From the NCBI RefSeq assembly GCF_000021925.1, contig NC_011830.1, forward strand, positions 1,760,501 to 1,824,500: a stretch of DNA of 64,000 bases, written 5' to 3'. Within the stretch, counting starts at the first letter, position 1, and each line of letters opens with the position of its first letter. This document shows, piece after piece, positions 42,362-49,742 of the stretch. The DNA is from Desulfitobacterium hafniense DCB-2 (GTDB lineage: Bacteria > Bacillota > Desulfitobacteriia > Desulfitobacteriales > Desulfitobacteriaceae). A program made the position numbers and the translations under genes. A model generated the notes under the pieces. It searched no databases, had not been told where the DNA came from, and saw only the letters and a program-made list of their open reading frames with translations.

Positions 42362-42403
42362 TCGACAAAATAGCCGTTCTAAGATATAATATGACTATAT
42401 AAT
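42362..42403 (+). promoter_or_regulatory. Promoter of the toxin-antitoxin operon
   Basis: TCGACA (42362-42367) and TATAAT (42385-42390) are 17 nt apart; a second TATAAT lies at 42398-42403. The AT-rich stretch between could hold the antitoxin's own operator. Confidence 0.6.
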
Positions 42404-42426
42404 ATATGGAAAAAGAAGGTGAGCGT

Positions 42427-42705
42427 ATGAGGGAAGTAATTCGGCCATCTGCAGATTTAAGAAATCATTATAGTGAGATATCCAAGCAGTGTAAAGAAAC
42501 AAGGGAGGCCGTTATTATTACGGTAAACGGGCGTGGGGATACGGCGGTTCTTGGGCTGCAGGACTACTATCAGATGAAATCAGAATTGGAGCTGCTGAGA
42601 ACGTTGGCAGAGGCGGAAGATGATGTGAGAGCCGGCCGTGTAGCGTTGATGAAGGATTCATTCGATGAACTTCGTGCCTCTTTGTTAGAGAGGAAGAATG
42701 TATGA
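42427..42705 (+). CDS. Phd/YefM family antitoxin
   Basis: A 92-residue antitoxin counted from the ATG at 42427, which follows AGAAGGTGAGCG. The N-terminal Phd/YefM DNA-binding fold is clear (IRPSADLRNHYSEISKQCKETREAVIITVNGRGDTAVLGLQDY); the C-terminal acidic tail should wrap the toxin. Overlaps the toxin gene by ATGA. Expected to repress its own promoter with the toxin as co-repressor. Confidence 0.92.
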   Translation: MREVIRPSADLRNHYSEISKQCKETREAVIITVNGRGDTAVLGLQDYYQMKSELELLRTLAEAEDDVRAGRVALMKDSFDELRASLLERKNV

Positions 42706-43013
42706 AGTATCAAATCCTACGGACGGATAAGGCGGAAGAGCAGCTCCGTAATATCATATTCTATATAGCAGATGATTCAGGAGATGTGGATGTGGCACTC
42801 AAATATCTGGATAAAATAGAAGCAGCAATCAATCGGCTGCAAGATTTTCCGGAATCGGGAAGTGTGCCAAGATATTCGGCTTTGAGGAAGCAGGGTTATA
42901 GAGTAATAATAGTTGAAAAACATCTTGTGTTTTACAAAATAGATCAGGAAGAAAAAGCAGTAATTATATACGCCATTGTTGATGGAAGAAGAGAATACCA
43001 TAATTTATTATAG
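42702..43013 (+). CDS. RelE/ParE superfamily toxin
   Basis: A 103-residue toxin of the RelE/ParE fold: YQILRTDKAEEQLRNIIFYIADDS opening, central GYRVIIVEKHLVFYKID strands and a C-terminal IYAIVDGRREYHNLL. Whether it is a ribosome-dependent mRNase or a gyrase poison cannot be told; the ADDSGDVDVALKYLDKIEAAINRLQDFPESG helix pair leans to ParE. Confidence 0.9.
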   Translation: MKYQILRTDKAEEQLRNIIFYIADDSGDVDVALKYLDKIEAAINRLQDFPESGSVPRYSALRKQGYRVIIVEKHLVFYKIDQEEKAVIIYAIVDGRREYHNLL

Positions 43014-43104
43014 AAATTATAGTCTGCCGCCAGGCCCTTCAGGCCCGAGTTGATCAGGACCCTTTGCGGCATTAACGCTGTGCTGTGGTTGGGAATCAGA
43101 AAAT

Positions 43105-43142
43105 GCCGCCAAAGCTTCGTCAGGCTTAGGCGGCTTTTTTTG
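43105..43142 (+). terminator. Terminator of the toxin-antitoxin operon
   Basis: GCCGCC and GGCGGC close a nested AAGC/GCTT stem and run into TTTTTTT. The hairpin is a near copy of the one at 14369-14398, so it is a dispersed terminator element. Confidence 0.85.
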
Positions 43143-43187
43143 CATTTTCAAGGCGCACAGAAATGGTTTGCTGCATGCGGAAGTATC

Positions 43188-43236
43188 TTGACCCAAGTGG
43201 TCATTTTGCAGTATTATAAAAATGACCACTTGGGTC
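43188..43236. promoter_or_regulatory. Double inverted TetR operator over the exporter promoter
   Basis: Perfect 18-bp inverted arms (43190-43207 and 43219-43236) flank an 11-nt centre. Each arm contains its own smaller palindrome, TGACC-N5-GGTCA. TTGACC (43188) and TATTAT (43212) form a promoter inside, so one dimer covers the -35 box and another the start point. Confidence 0.8.
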
Positions 43237-43275
43237 ATTGTGATTTATCTCAATATAGAACTAGATAGAAATGAG

Positions 43276-43896
43276 GTGGCTGTCATTTATCCAAAATTCT
43301 ATAGCTTAGAAGCGGAGAAAAGGGAACGTATCATTAATGCGGCCCTTAAAGAATTTGCCCGCAATGGTTATGAAAAGGCATCGACCAATGAGATGACCAA
43401 AGAAGCAGACATCTCCAAAGGCTCATTGTTCAGCTATTTTAACACGAAAAAGGAGCTGTATTTGTTTCTGCTGGACTATGTGGTAGAGGTCATCGAAAGC
43501 ATTTATGATGAGGTGGATTGGCAGGAAACCGATCTTTTTGAAAGAATGAGGAAAATCGGCCTGATTAAATTCAAGATTTACAAAAAGTTTCCCCATGCCA
43601 TTAATTTTCTCAAAGTCGCAGCCCATGAGGATGCAGGGGAAGTGAAAGCGGAAATCGCTGAAACGGGCAGGCATCTCATTGCCGACGGTCTGGGCAGAGG
43701 GTATGAAAATATTGATTGGACAAAATTTCGTGAAGATATGGAGCGGGAAAAAATGCTCAATATTATTACCTGGACTATCTTAAGTTTTGCCGAACAGCAA
43801 AGGGACCGGGTCGAGTCCTTTGAAGATCTGAGCCTTGACCTGCTTCGGGAGTGGGATGGGTATTTCGATATATTGAAGCGCTGTTTCTATAAGTAA
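43276..43896 (+). CDS. TetR/AcrR family regulator
   Basis: About 206 residues: N-terminal helix-turn-helix (EKRERIINAALKEFARNGYEKASTNEMTKEADISKGSLFSYFNTKKELY) and an all-helical ligand domain. The start is uncertain: I chose the GTG at 43276; an ATG at 43222 lies inside the operator and is unlikely, and the family match begins at about YPKFYSLEAEKRER. It lies 17 nt before the ABC exporter genes and behind the double operator, so it probably represses the whole operon. Confidence 0.85.
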   Translation: MAVIYPKFYSLEAEKRERIINAALKEFARNGYEKASTNEMTKEADISKGSLFSYFNTKKELYLFLLDYVVEVIESIYDEVDWQETDLFERMRKIGLIKFKIYKKFPHAINFLKVAAHEDAGEVKAEIAETGRHLIADGLGRGYENIDWTKFREDMEREKMLNIITWTILSFAEQQRDRVESFEDLSLDLLREWDGYFDILKRCFYK

Positions 43897-43913
43897 GAAG
43901 GAGGAGCAGGAGC

Positions 43914-44612
43914 ATGTTGATTGAGGTTGCGAATCTAAAGAAAAGCTACGCATCCGGCGCCATGACCAATGAAGTTTTGAAAGGAATCGGGATGAAGCTG
44001 GGAAAGGGGGAGATCGGTGTCATCCTCGGACCCTCAGGCTCAGGCAAATCGACCTTGATGAATATCATTGGCGGTGTGGATCGCGGCGACAGCGGGGAGG
44101 TCATGGTTGGCGGGGTTGAGATCAACCATTTGAACGATGACCAACTGACCGATTACAGGCGTCAAGACATCGGTTTTGTCTTCCAGTTCTATAATTTGGT
44201 CCCCAACCTTACCGTGGGGGAAAACATTGAAGTCGTTGCCAACATCAGCAAAGCGCCCTTGAACGTTGACGAGGTCTTGGCGGCGGTGGAAATGACCGAT
44301 AAAAAGCGGCGGTTTCCCAGAGAACTAAGCGGTGGTGAACAGCAGAGAGTCTCTATTGCCAGAGCTATTGTCAAGAATCCGCAGCTCCTGCTATGCGACG
44401 AGCCGACCGGCGCTCTGGATTATCAGACCTCCCGCAGCATTCTGCAGCTTTTGGAACGGGTGAACAGAGAATACGGAACTACCATTTTGATGATCACTCA
44501 TAATGAAGCGATTGCCGCCATGGCCAACCGGGTGTTTAAACTGAGATCCGGGGAAATCGTGGAAGCAGCAGTCAACCAGGTAATTATTCCGGCGGAAAGG
44601 ATTGAGTGGTAA
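43914..44612 (+). CDS. ABC transporter ATP-binding protein, MacB/LolD type
   Basis: A 232-residue ATPase with Walker A (GPSGSGKSTLMNIIGGVD), Q loop (FVFQFYNLVPNLTVGENI), signature (LSGGEQQRVSIARAI), Walker B (LLLCDEPTGALD) and ITHN H loop. This pattern is that of mechanotransmission ABC systems. It overlaps the FtsX-like permease by one base (TAATG). Paired with it in a TetR-controlled exporter. Confidence 0.93.
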   Translation: MLIEVANLKKSYASGAMTNEVLKGIGMKLGKGEIGVILGPSGSGKSTLMNIIGGVDRGDSGEVMVGGVEINHLNDDQLTDYRRQDIGFVFQFYNLVPNLTVGENIEVVANISKAPLNVDEVLAAVEMTDKKRRFPRELSGGEQQRVSIARAIVKNPQLLLCDEPTGALDYQTSRSILQLLERVNREYGTTILMITHNEAIAAMANRVFKLRSGEIVEAAVNQVIIPAERIEW

Positions 44613-46861
44613 TGGCGCTGAACAAGAGAGTTTGGCGGATCTTGAAAGAAAACCCACTGCGCTACCTAGGCGTTCTTATGCTCATTGTTCTTGGCAGTTA
44701 TACCTTTGTTGTGGCGGCAGGCATAGCCCAGAACCTTGATACGCTGATCACCACCTTTACAGAGGGACATCAGCAGGAGGATCTGTCCTTTGCAACGGAC
44801 AAAGCCATTCCCGACAGCGGGGAATTGGAGAGAGCGGTTCATGCCGTCATTGAGGAGTACAGGAGTTTTGACGCTGCCCTCTCGGATTCGCTGACCCTGC
44901 GGCTCTTAAGTAAAACAAAAAAGCTGAACATCCCGGCGGTCATCGAGGGGCGGGGGCTTGCCGGCCCGGGAGAAATCCTGCTTGACCCCGCTTTTGCCAA
45001 AGCCAACGGCTATTCACTGGGAAACAGTATCAAGGCAGCCGGTAAAAACTTTACGGTGGTGGGCTATGTATCCCTGCCTCACTATATCTATCCCTTAAAA
45101 AATGTCTACGATATCATGGTATCCCCCAGTAATTTCGGTGTGGGCGTTATCGACCCTGCGGAATTTGCGGATATCGGCAACGGGTCCCTCTTTTATTCTG
45201 TCAGGTTTCAGGACAGAACCCAGAGCCTGAACCAGCAGGCAGTGCAATTCCGGGAGCGTTTGCATGCCGAAGGCGTCACAGAATCTGAATGGGTTGACAT
45301 TATGAACAATAAACGGGCCAGGATGGCCTGGGCGTCGATCACCGGTTTGAAAACCATGAGCATTCCGGTGCCGGCGGCGATGTTTTTGCTGTGCTGCCTG
45401 ATTATCGGCATTATGATCTGGCGCATGATCCGCCGGGAAGGGGTGATCATCGGAACACTTTACGCCCAGGGCTACCGGCGGCGTGAGCTGATGGGCCACT
45501 ATATGACTATTCCTCTGCTGCTGGCCGTTGCGGGGGGAGCGGCAGGAAGTTTGCTGGCCCTGTTGTCCGTGGCGCCGGCGATCACAGGGATGGTTTCTTA
45601 CTACAATGTTCCTGTTGCAGGTGTTGAACTGAACCTTTGGCATGCCCTCATCGGCGTACTGACTCCTGTGCTGTTTCTGGGCCTCAGCAGCTACCTGGTC
45701 ATTCGCCTGGAATTGCGACGTTCTCCGGCGGAGTTGATGAAAGGGAGTGAACAAAAAACCAAAGTGAACGCTCTGGAGCGGGCCTTTAAGCTGGAGAGAT
45801 TCACCTTCGGCACCAAATTCAAGCTGCGGGAGCAGCTGAGAAGCATTTCCCGTCTTTTGTTCCTTTTTTTGGGGGTCATCAGCGCTTCGGTCCTTATGCT
45901 CTTGGGTTTTACGATCATGAATTCCATGGGTTATGTGTTCAAAAGCAGTACCGAAGGCACTTACCGGTTCGAATATGAATACGCTTTTAAGGACCTGCAC
46001 TACGGGCAAGCGCCGGCAGGGGCGGAAGTTTTCAACGCCGGGAGGTTTTATCCTGAAGACGAGGAAGAAATAGAATTTTATGTGACCGGTGTAGAGCCGG
46101 ATTCCGCGTTCTTAACGCTGACCGACAGCAAGGGGCAGCCCCTTCCCAATGATCAGATCAACGTAACCAAGCCTTTGGCGGAAAAGCTGGGAATCAAGGC
46201 GGGGGACAGGGTAAGCTTGATCAGCAAGCAGGATGGGCAGCCCTATGTTTTCTCTATTGACGCGGTGGCCGATTCCTACGCGGGGCAGTTTATCTTTATG
46301 CCCGTTGAGGCATTGAACAGGCAGCTCGGATTGCCCGCCAACAGCTATACGGGACTCTGGAGCACTGAAAAATTAGCTGTTCCTGATGAACAGCTGGCAG
46401 GAACAAAATCTTTAAGTGAGACTGCGGCCGCTATGGATGAGCTGCTGGGGCCAATGCTTTCCATGGTAGGGATGATGACTCTGATCGCCTGTATGGTGAG
46501 CTTGATTATCATCTATCTGGTAACCTCCCTCATGATTGAGGAGAATAAGAATACCATCTCGTTGTTTAAGATTTTTGGCTACCGGCGCCGCGAGATCAAT
46601 GCTCTGATCCTGAACAGTTCGACCTTGGTGATCGTGGCCGGATTTCTGATCGGCATTCCGGTCATGGCGGCTTCCATGGGTGCCATCTACGGCTATGTGG
46701 GCGGGATGATCAATCTGGTGCTGCCGACGGTTATTAATCCGCTGTATGTGGTTGTTTGCTTTGGGGCGATCATGCTGACTTATCAGCTTAGCAAACTGCT
46801 GTGTGCCAGGAAGGTACACGCGGTTTCCATGAGTGAGGCTTTAAAAGCGGGAACAGAATAG
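44612..46861 (+). CDS. FtsX-like permease (ABC exporter), long form
   Basis: A 749-residue permease with ten or so helices in two FtsX units: helix 1, an outer domain (about 45-250), three helices (about 258-375), then helix 5, a second outer domain (about 450-600) and three final helices (LSMVGMMTLIACMVSLIIIYLVTSLMIEE; YRRREINALILNSSTLVIVAGFLIGIPV). This is the BceB/YtrF-like long class, commonly used for antimicrobial peptides or lipids. ATG start overlaps the ATPase stop codon. Confidence 0.9.
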   Translation: MALNKRVWRILKENPLRYLGVLMLIVLGSYTFVVAAGIAQNLDTLITTFTEGHQQEDLSFATDKAIPDSGELERAVHAVIEEYRSFDAALSDSLTLRLLSKTKKLNIPAVIEGRGLAGPGEILLDPAFAKANGYSLGNSIKAAGKNFTVVGYVSLPHYIYPLKNVYDIMVSPSNFGVGVIDPAEFADIGNGSLFYSVRFQDRTQSLNQQAVQFRERLHAEGVTESEWVDIMNNKRARMAWASITGLKTMSIPVPAAMFLLCCLIIGIMIWRMIRREGVIIGTLYAQGYRRRELMGHYMTIPLLLAVAGGAAGSLLALLSVAPAITGMVSYYNVPVAGVELNLWHALIGVLTPVLFLGLSSYLVIRLELRRSPAELMKGSEQKTKVNALERAFKLERFTFGTKFKLREQLRSISRLLFLFLGVISASVLMLLGFTIMNSMGYVFKSSTEGTYRFEYEYAFKDLHYGQAPAGAEVFNAGRFYPEDEEEIEFYVTGVEPDSAFLTLTDSKGQPLPNDQINVTKPLAEKLGIKAGDRVSLISKQDGQPYVFSIDAVADSYAGQFIFMPVEALNRQLGLPANSYTGLWSTEKLAVPDEQLAGTKSLSETAAAMDELLGPMLSMVGMMTLIACMVSLIIIYLVTSLMIEENKNTISLFKIFGYRRREINALILNSSTLVIVAGFLIGIPVMAASMGAIYGYVGGMINLVLPTVINPLYVVVCFGAIMLTYQLSKLLCARKVHAVSMSEALKAGTE

Positions 46862-46871
46862 TGGAGGAAAA

Positions 46872-46901
46872 AGAGCGCCGGGGAAGTCCGGCGCTCTTTT
46901 T
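46872..46901 (+). terminator. Terminator of the TetR-ABC operon
   Basis: GAGCGCCGG / CCGGCGCTC stem with a 6-nt loop followed by TTTTT, 11 nt after the permease stop codon. It lies between convergent genes and may serve both. Confidence 0.88.
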
Positions 46902-46910
46902 AAAGGGGAA

Positions 46911-47366
46911 CTACTGGATATCAATTTTTTTGCCTTTGGGCGCAGTCTTTTCATGCTTAGGCAAGGTAACGGTAAGCAGGCCGTTTTCATATTTAGCCGT
47001 TATTTCCTCATGTCTGATATTGGCTATGGCAAATGACCTGGCCATGGAGCTGGCTTTTCTTTCTTTCCTGATATAGTTATCCTTCTGTTCTTCCGTACTT
47101 TCGGTCTTCTGGACGGTTATAGTAAGCCTATCCTCAGTGCAGTCAATCTGGATTTCCTCTTTGTTCACACCGGGAAGTTCGGCTTCGACAATGAATTCCT
47201 TCTCATTTTCCCTGACGTCCACCCGCATTTGACCGCTTTGGTTGTAAAAGGCTGGGAATAGAGTATCATTAAAAAAGTTTTCGAAAATGCTGTCAATGTC
47301 AAAGAGATTGCGGGATTTCCTTGGCAAACCTGAATTTCTTCCTTCAAAGGGGACTAAATCAAACAT
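46911..47366 (-). CDS. hsp20: Small heat shock protein, Hsp20/alpha-crystallin family
   Basis: A 151-residue ATP-independent chaperone. The alpha-crystallin domain spans about 40-140 (MRVDVRENEKEFIVEAELPGVNKEEIQIDC; the ARSFAIANIRHEEITAKYENGLLTVTLPK segment ends with the conserved GLL-T-LPK). ATG at 47366-47364 behind GGAGGTGTTGTTT; the longer frame from 47375 is rejected. A C-terminal KIDIQ is the sort of short IXI-like tail used in oligomer assembly. Confidence 0.95.
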   Translation of the reverse strand: MFDLVPFEGRNSGLPRKSRNLFDIDSIFENFFNDTLFPAFYNQSGQMRVDVRENEKEFIVEAELPGVNKEEIQIDCTEDRLTITVQKTESTEEQKDNYIRKERKASSMARSFAIANIRHEEITAKYENGLLTVTLPKHEKTAPKGKKIDIQ

Positions 47367-47913
47367 AAACAACACCTCCGTCTGTACTTTTACTTGAATT
47401 TAAGCAATGGTAAGGGTAAGCAAGGCTCCAAAGCCTTATAATTTAACTAAAACATACAGCGCCACCTCCTTGAGTTCGCTTATGTTGACTGACCAAAACT
47501 GACCTTTACAATTTATTTATATAACTTTTCTGCAGGAGGTTCAAGGCGGGGTTTTGACCTTCTTTGACTATATTTTTTTATCTTGCCCTTTTAGCCTGAA
47601 ATAGTTTTATCGATCACAGAAAATCGCTGCTTTTTTAAAACTTTCAACCATTTTTAGGAGCTCAAATGGATAAGTTGAATTCATATCATGGCACCTTCTT
47701 CTTTGCCAGGAGCGAGAAGAATCGGTGAAATGGGGAAGGGAGTTCAAATGGTGCATTGACGCACCATTTGAGGGCATGCGAAAGTGTTGTTCAGTAAAAG
47801 GAAAGAGCCCTCTTTTTTTGCAATACACCATAGGGAAGTTGGGAGAGGGTAGGCAGATATGTTTGTTTTTGTGTGACGCTCTAAACGTAAATGCACTGCT
47901 GGAGGATTACAAT
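47367..47913. other. Non-coding gap upstream of hsp20
   Basis: No gene is supported here. An 11-bp inverted repeat (TCAAATGGTGC at 47744-47754 and its complement at 47761-47771, 6-nt loop) lies in the middle without a T run. Open frames on both strands here lack ribosome sites and show no recognisable composition. The hsp20 promoter must lie within the first 150 bases but I cannot define it; no CIRCE-type repeat was seen. Confidence 0.4.
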
Positions 47914-47961
47914 AAAGAGCCTCTCATCGTAGTCTAATTCTGCGATGAGGGGCTCTTTTTA
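47914..47961. terminator. Terminator after the XRE-Ig regulator gene
   Basis: A 13-bp stem (GAGCCTCTCATCG / CGATGAGGGGCTC, one G-T pair) with a 13-nt loop; T run on the plus side and a shorter one on the minus side. It closes the minus-strand regulator gene and could also end an unknown plus-strand transcript. Confidence 0.75.
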
Positions 47962-48005
47962 AAATCTGCTTTGATGGTGTTATCTTGGGGTAGATGTAGA
48001 TAAGT

Positions 48006-49133
48006 CTAGGCAATCCCTACCCCGCCCTGTCCGGCAGTAGCGGCGCCGGTCTCATCGGTAGTGAAGATAATCGCTTTATCCCTTCCCAGCAGCTTCTGAT
48101 TGCCCCCCTGCAGGTTTTCGGAAATGGTCAGGATATAAAGAGTATTTGCCAGTAGGTGCTGTTGGGGACGGATCACAATCTCCTTTTTCTTATCGGAATT
48201 ATCATCGGGGTCCCCCATGATGACATCGATCTCTACAATCTGGTTTTTGCTGCTGCGCAAAGAAAAGCAATGCAGGTTATTATCGCGCACTGCTTTCGTA
48301 ATCACATTATTGGAAAAAGTCAGTCTGATTTCGGTATTAACCGGGATATTTTCGTCACCGGAATTGATATTGCTTTTCTCCAGGGCCAAGGAAAGATAAG
48401 GGCTGCATAGCTTCTTATTATATGGAGTGATATCGACAATCTCCCGTGTCGTAAACAATATGGTGTGGTTTTCTTTCAAGTACTTATAATTATTAGCCTG
48501 CAGCAGCTTAGATATGGTTAGCTTATAAAATCTTCCGTCCGTAAGCCGGATTTTGGGTTTGATCACGAAGATTCTTTCCGCCCTTTGCCCCAGCATTTTC
48601 TTGCTTCCCGAAATAATTTCAATCGGAATCTCCTTCATCTCACCGTCATAGAGATGGAATCCTGCCATATTTCGGTTTGTGCCGTCAGGGATTCTATGCT
48701 CCATAATAGCCGAGACATTGGAAGAAAAGACTACCTCCATTTCAAAGCCGTCCCCGGCAGAATTTTTGAGATTAATGGCCTGTACTGTCAGCGGGTTTTC
48801 CCCCACGGCGTAACTGGAAGAAAGGGAAGCCAAAAATAAATCAAGGGCATCCACCTGCTCAACGGGGAGTTTTCGTATATTACCGATAATCCGGCTGATT
48901 TTTGGTGATTGAGGCTCGCTCAGCATTTCCTCACCGAGCAGCTCTCCCAGGCTGATGCCCAACCCTTGGGCCAACTTGCGCAGGGTTTCCAGGGTCGGTT
49001 GTTTTTCTCCAGACTCGATCCTGAAGATAAAGGATTGGCTTAAGCCGGATAGCTTAGATAACCTGGAGGTTGAAAGCATATGATTCTCTCTTAGTTGTCT
49101 TAAGTGACTGCCAAAATCCACTTGGTGGCTCAC
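48006..49133 (-). CDS. XRE-family HTH regulator fused to two Ig-like (SbsA/Big_5-type) domains
   Basis: A 375-residue protein. Residues 8-67 are a clear Cro/C1-type helix-turn-helix (LRQLRENHMLSTSRLSKLSGLSQSFIFRIESGEKQPTLETL). After a linker (68-110) come two Ig-like units (about 113-233 and 235-360) with the Big_5 signature: a strand of the form EMEVVFSSNV or EIRLTFSNNV near the start and KLTIS or ILTISENLQ...ILFTT at the end. No signal peptide or membrane helix is visible, so the Ig domains should be cytoplasmic, although this domain type normally sits on secreted or S-layer proteins. The genes divergent from it encode secreted proteins with the same Ig pattern. I infer a regulator of that surface system; what the Ig part senses is unknown. 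Confidence 0.82.
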   Translation of the reverse strand: MSHQVDFGSHLRQLRENHMLSTSRLSKLSGLSQSFIFRIESGEKQPTLETLRKLAQGLGISLGELLGEEMLSEPQSPKISRIIGNIRKLPVEQVDALDLFLASLSSSYAVGENPLTVQAINLKNSAGDGFEMEVVFSSNVSAIMEHRIPDGTNRNMAGFHLYDGEMKEIPIEIISGSKKMLGQRAERIFVIKPKIRLTDGRFYKLTISKLLQANNYKYLKENHTILFTTREIVDITPYNKKLCSPYLSLALEKSNINSGDENIPVNTEIRLTFSNNVITKAVRDNNLHCFSLRSSKNQIVEIDVIMGDPDDNSDKKKEIVIRPQQHLLANTLYILTISENLQGGNQKLLGRDKAIIFTTDETGAATAGQGGVGIA

Positions 49134-49390
49134 CTCCTATGGGATATTATGCCATGAATTGCAGCAATCATCAAGGCTTGAGCTCCTGAAAAGAAATATC
49201 GCTCCCATCAAAATGAACCAGAACTTGTAATAGAAATAGTGCACAACAGCTGTTTTGAAAGCCGGTGCTATAGCAAATAATGCCTAAAGTCATATTGTAT
49301 TTATGCCAACATGACAAGTAAAAAACTCTTTTTCTATTGTTTTAGGAAAAGAAAGGGGATAAAAATCTACATAAACTAATATAAACCATC

Positions 49391-49439
49391 TTGAAAGCTA
49401 ATAAAAAGTACTTTCAATTTGGTTATATTGTGTTATAAT
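49391..49439 (+). promoter_or_regulatory. Promoter with flanking inverted repeat before the Ig-protein leader
   Basis: TATAAT (49434-49439) is preceded at 16-17 nt by TTTCAA (49412-49417). The -35 box is half of an inverted repeat TTGAAAG (49391-49397) / CTTTCAA (49411-49417), a plausible operator. The divergent XRE-Ig regulator, 260 nt away, is the obvious candidate to bind it. Confidence 0.55.
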
Positions 49440-49445
49440 GATTTT

Positions 49446-49616
49446 GACTAAAGGCATATATAATATATGCCTAATACATAAGGTTCAGGCACCAATATAA
49501 TATATCTCCAAGCTGGTGAGACCTAAGGGAATTCTACGGTTGCCGGCCAGGACGAAAGTCCTCAGGGTGTGTCTGGAAACGGATAGGCCTTCACGTTTGA
49601 AAAGGAGGGAAGAAAA
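49446..49616 (+). ncRNA. Structured leader RNA upstream of the secreted Ig protein (class not recognised)
   Basis: The 5' leader contains a perfect hairpin GGCATATAT-A-ATATATGCC (49453-49471), a pairing of CACCA (49488) with TGGTG (49514), a GNRA-type hairpin AGGAC-GAAA-GTCCT (49549-49562) and a GGCC (49545) / GGCC (49586) closing option around it, then AAAGGAGGG at the start of the leader ORF. The density of helices and the GAAA loop suggest a folded regulatory RNA. I compared it from memory with FMN, TPP, SAM, cobalamin, glycine, c-di-GMP-I/II, ydaO, ykkC and M-box consensus and found no match. Confidence 0.45.
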
Positions 49617-49742
49617 GTGCTTTGCAATCAAGGTGAAGCAGGAAGAAGAGTAAGATTGGTGTTTGATAATGACGGGGATAAGCCTATCAGTAGGACCCGG
49701 TGGAGTGCTCCTGCTCTGATTTTAAAGGAGGGTAAATTATGA
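49617..49742 (+). CDS. 41-codon leader ORF coupled to the secreted Ig protein
   Basis: A GTG start 8 nt after a strong AAAGGAGGG site opens a 41-codon frame, whose TGA stop overlaps the ATG of the next gene (ATGA). The peptide is basic with GRRVRLVFDNDGDKPISRTR in the middle; it has no hydrophobic signal segment. Excellent initiation signals and exact coupling argue that it is translated. It may be a leader peptide that sets expression of the secreted protein, or a small cytoplasmic partner. No known family was recognised. Confidence 0.6.
   Translation: MLCNQGEAGRRVRLVFDNDGDKPISRTRWSAPALILKEGKL

Noticed and set aside
47725..47937. A 70-codon plus-strand frame in the hsp20-XRE gap.
   Set aside because: No ribosome binding site, it crosses an inverted repeat and ends in a terminator stem; composition does not look coding.
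49480..49616. The leader of the secreted Ig gene as a c-di-GMP, SAM, TPP, purine or similar riboswitch.
   Set aside because: None of the invariant junction or loop sequences of these classes is present; it is kept only as an unclassified structured RNA.
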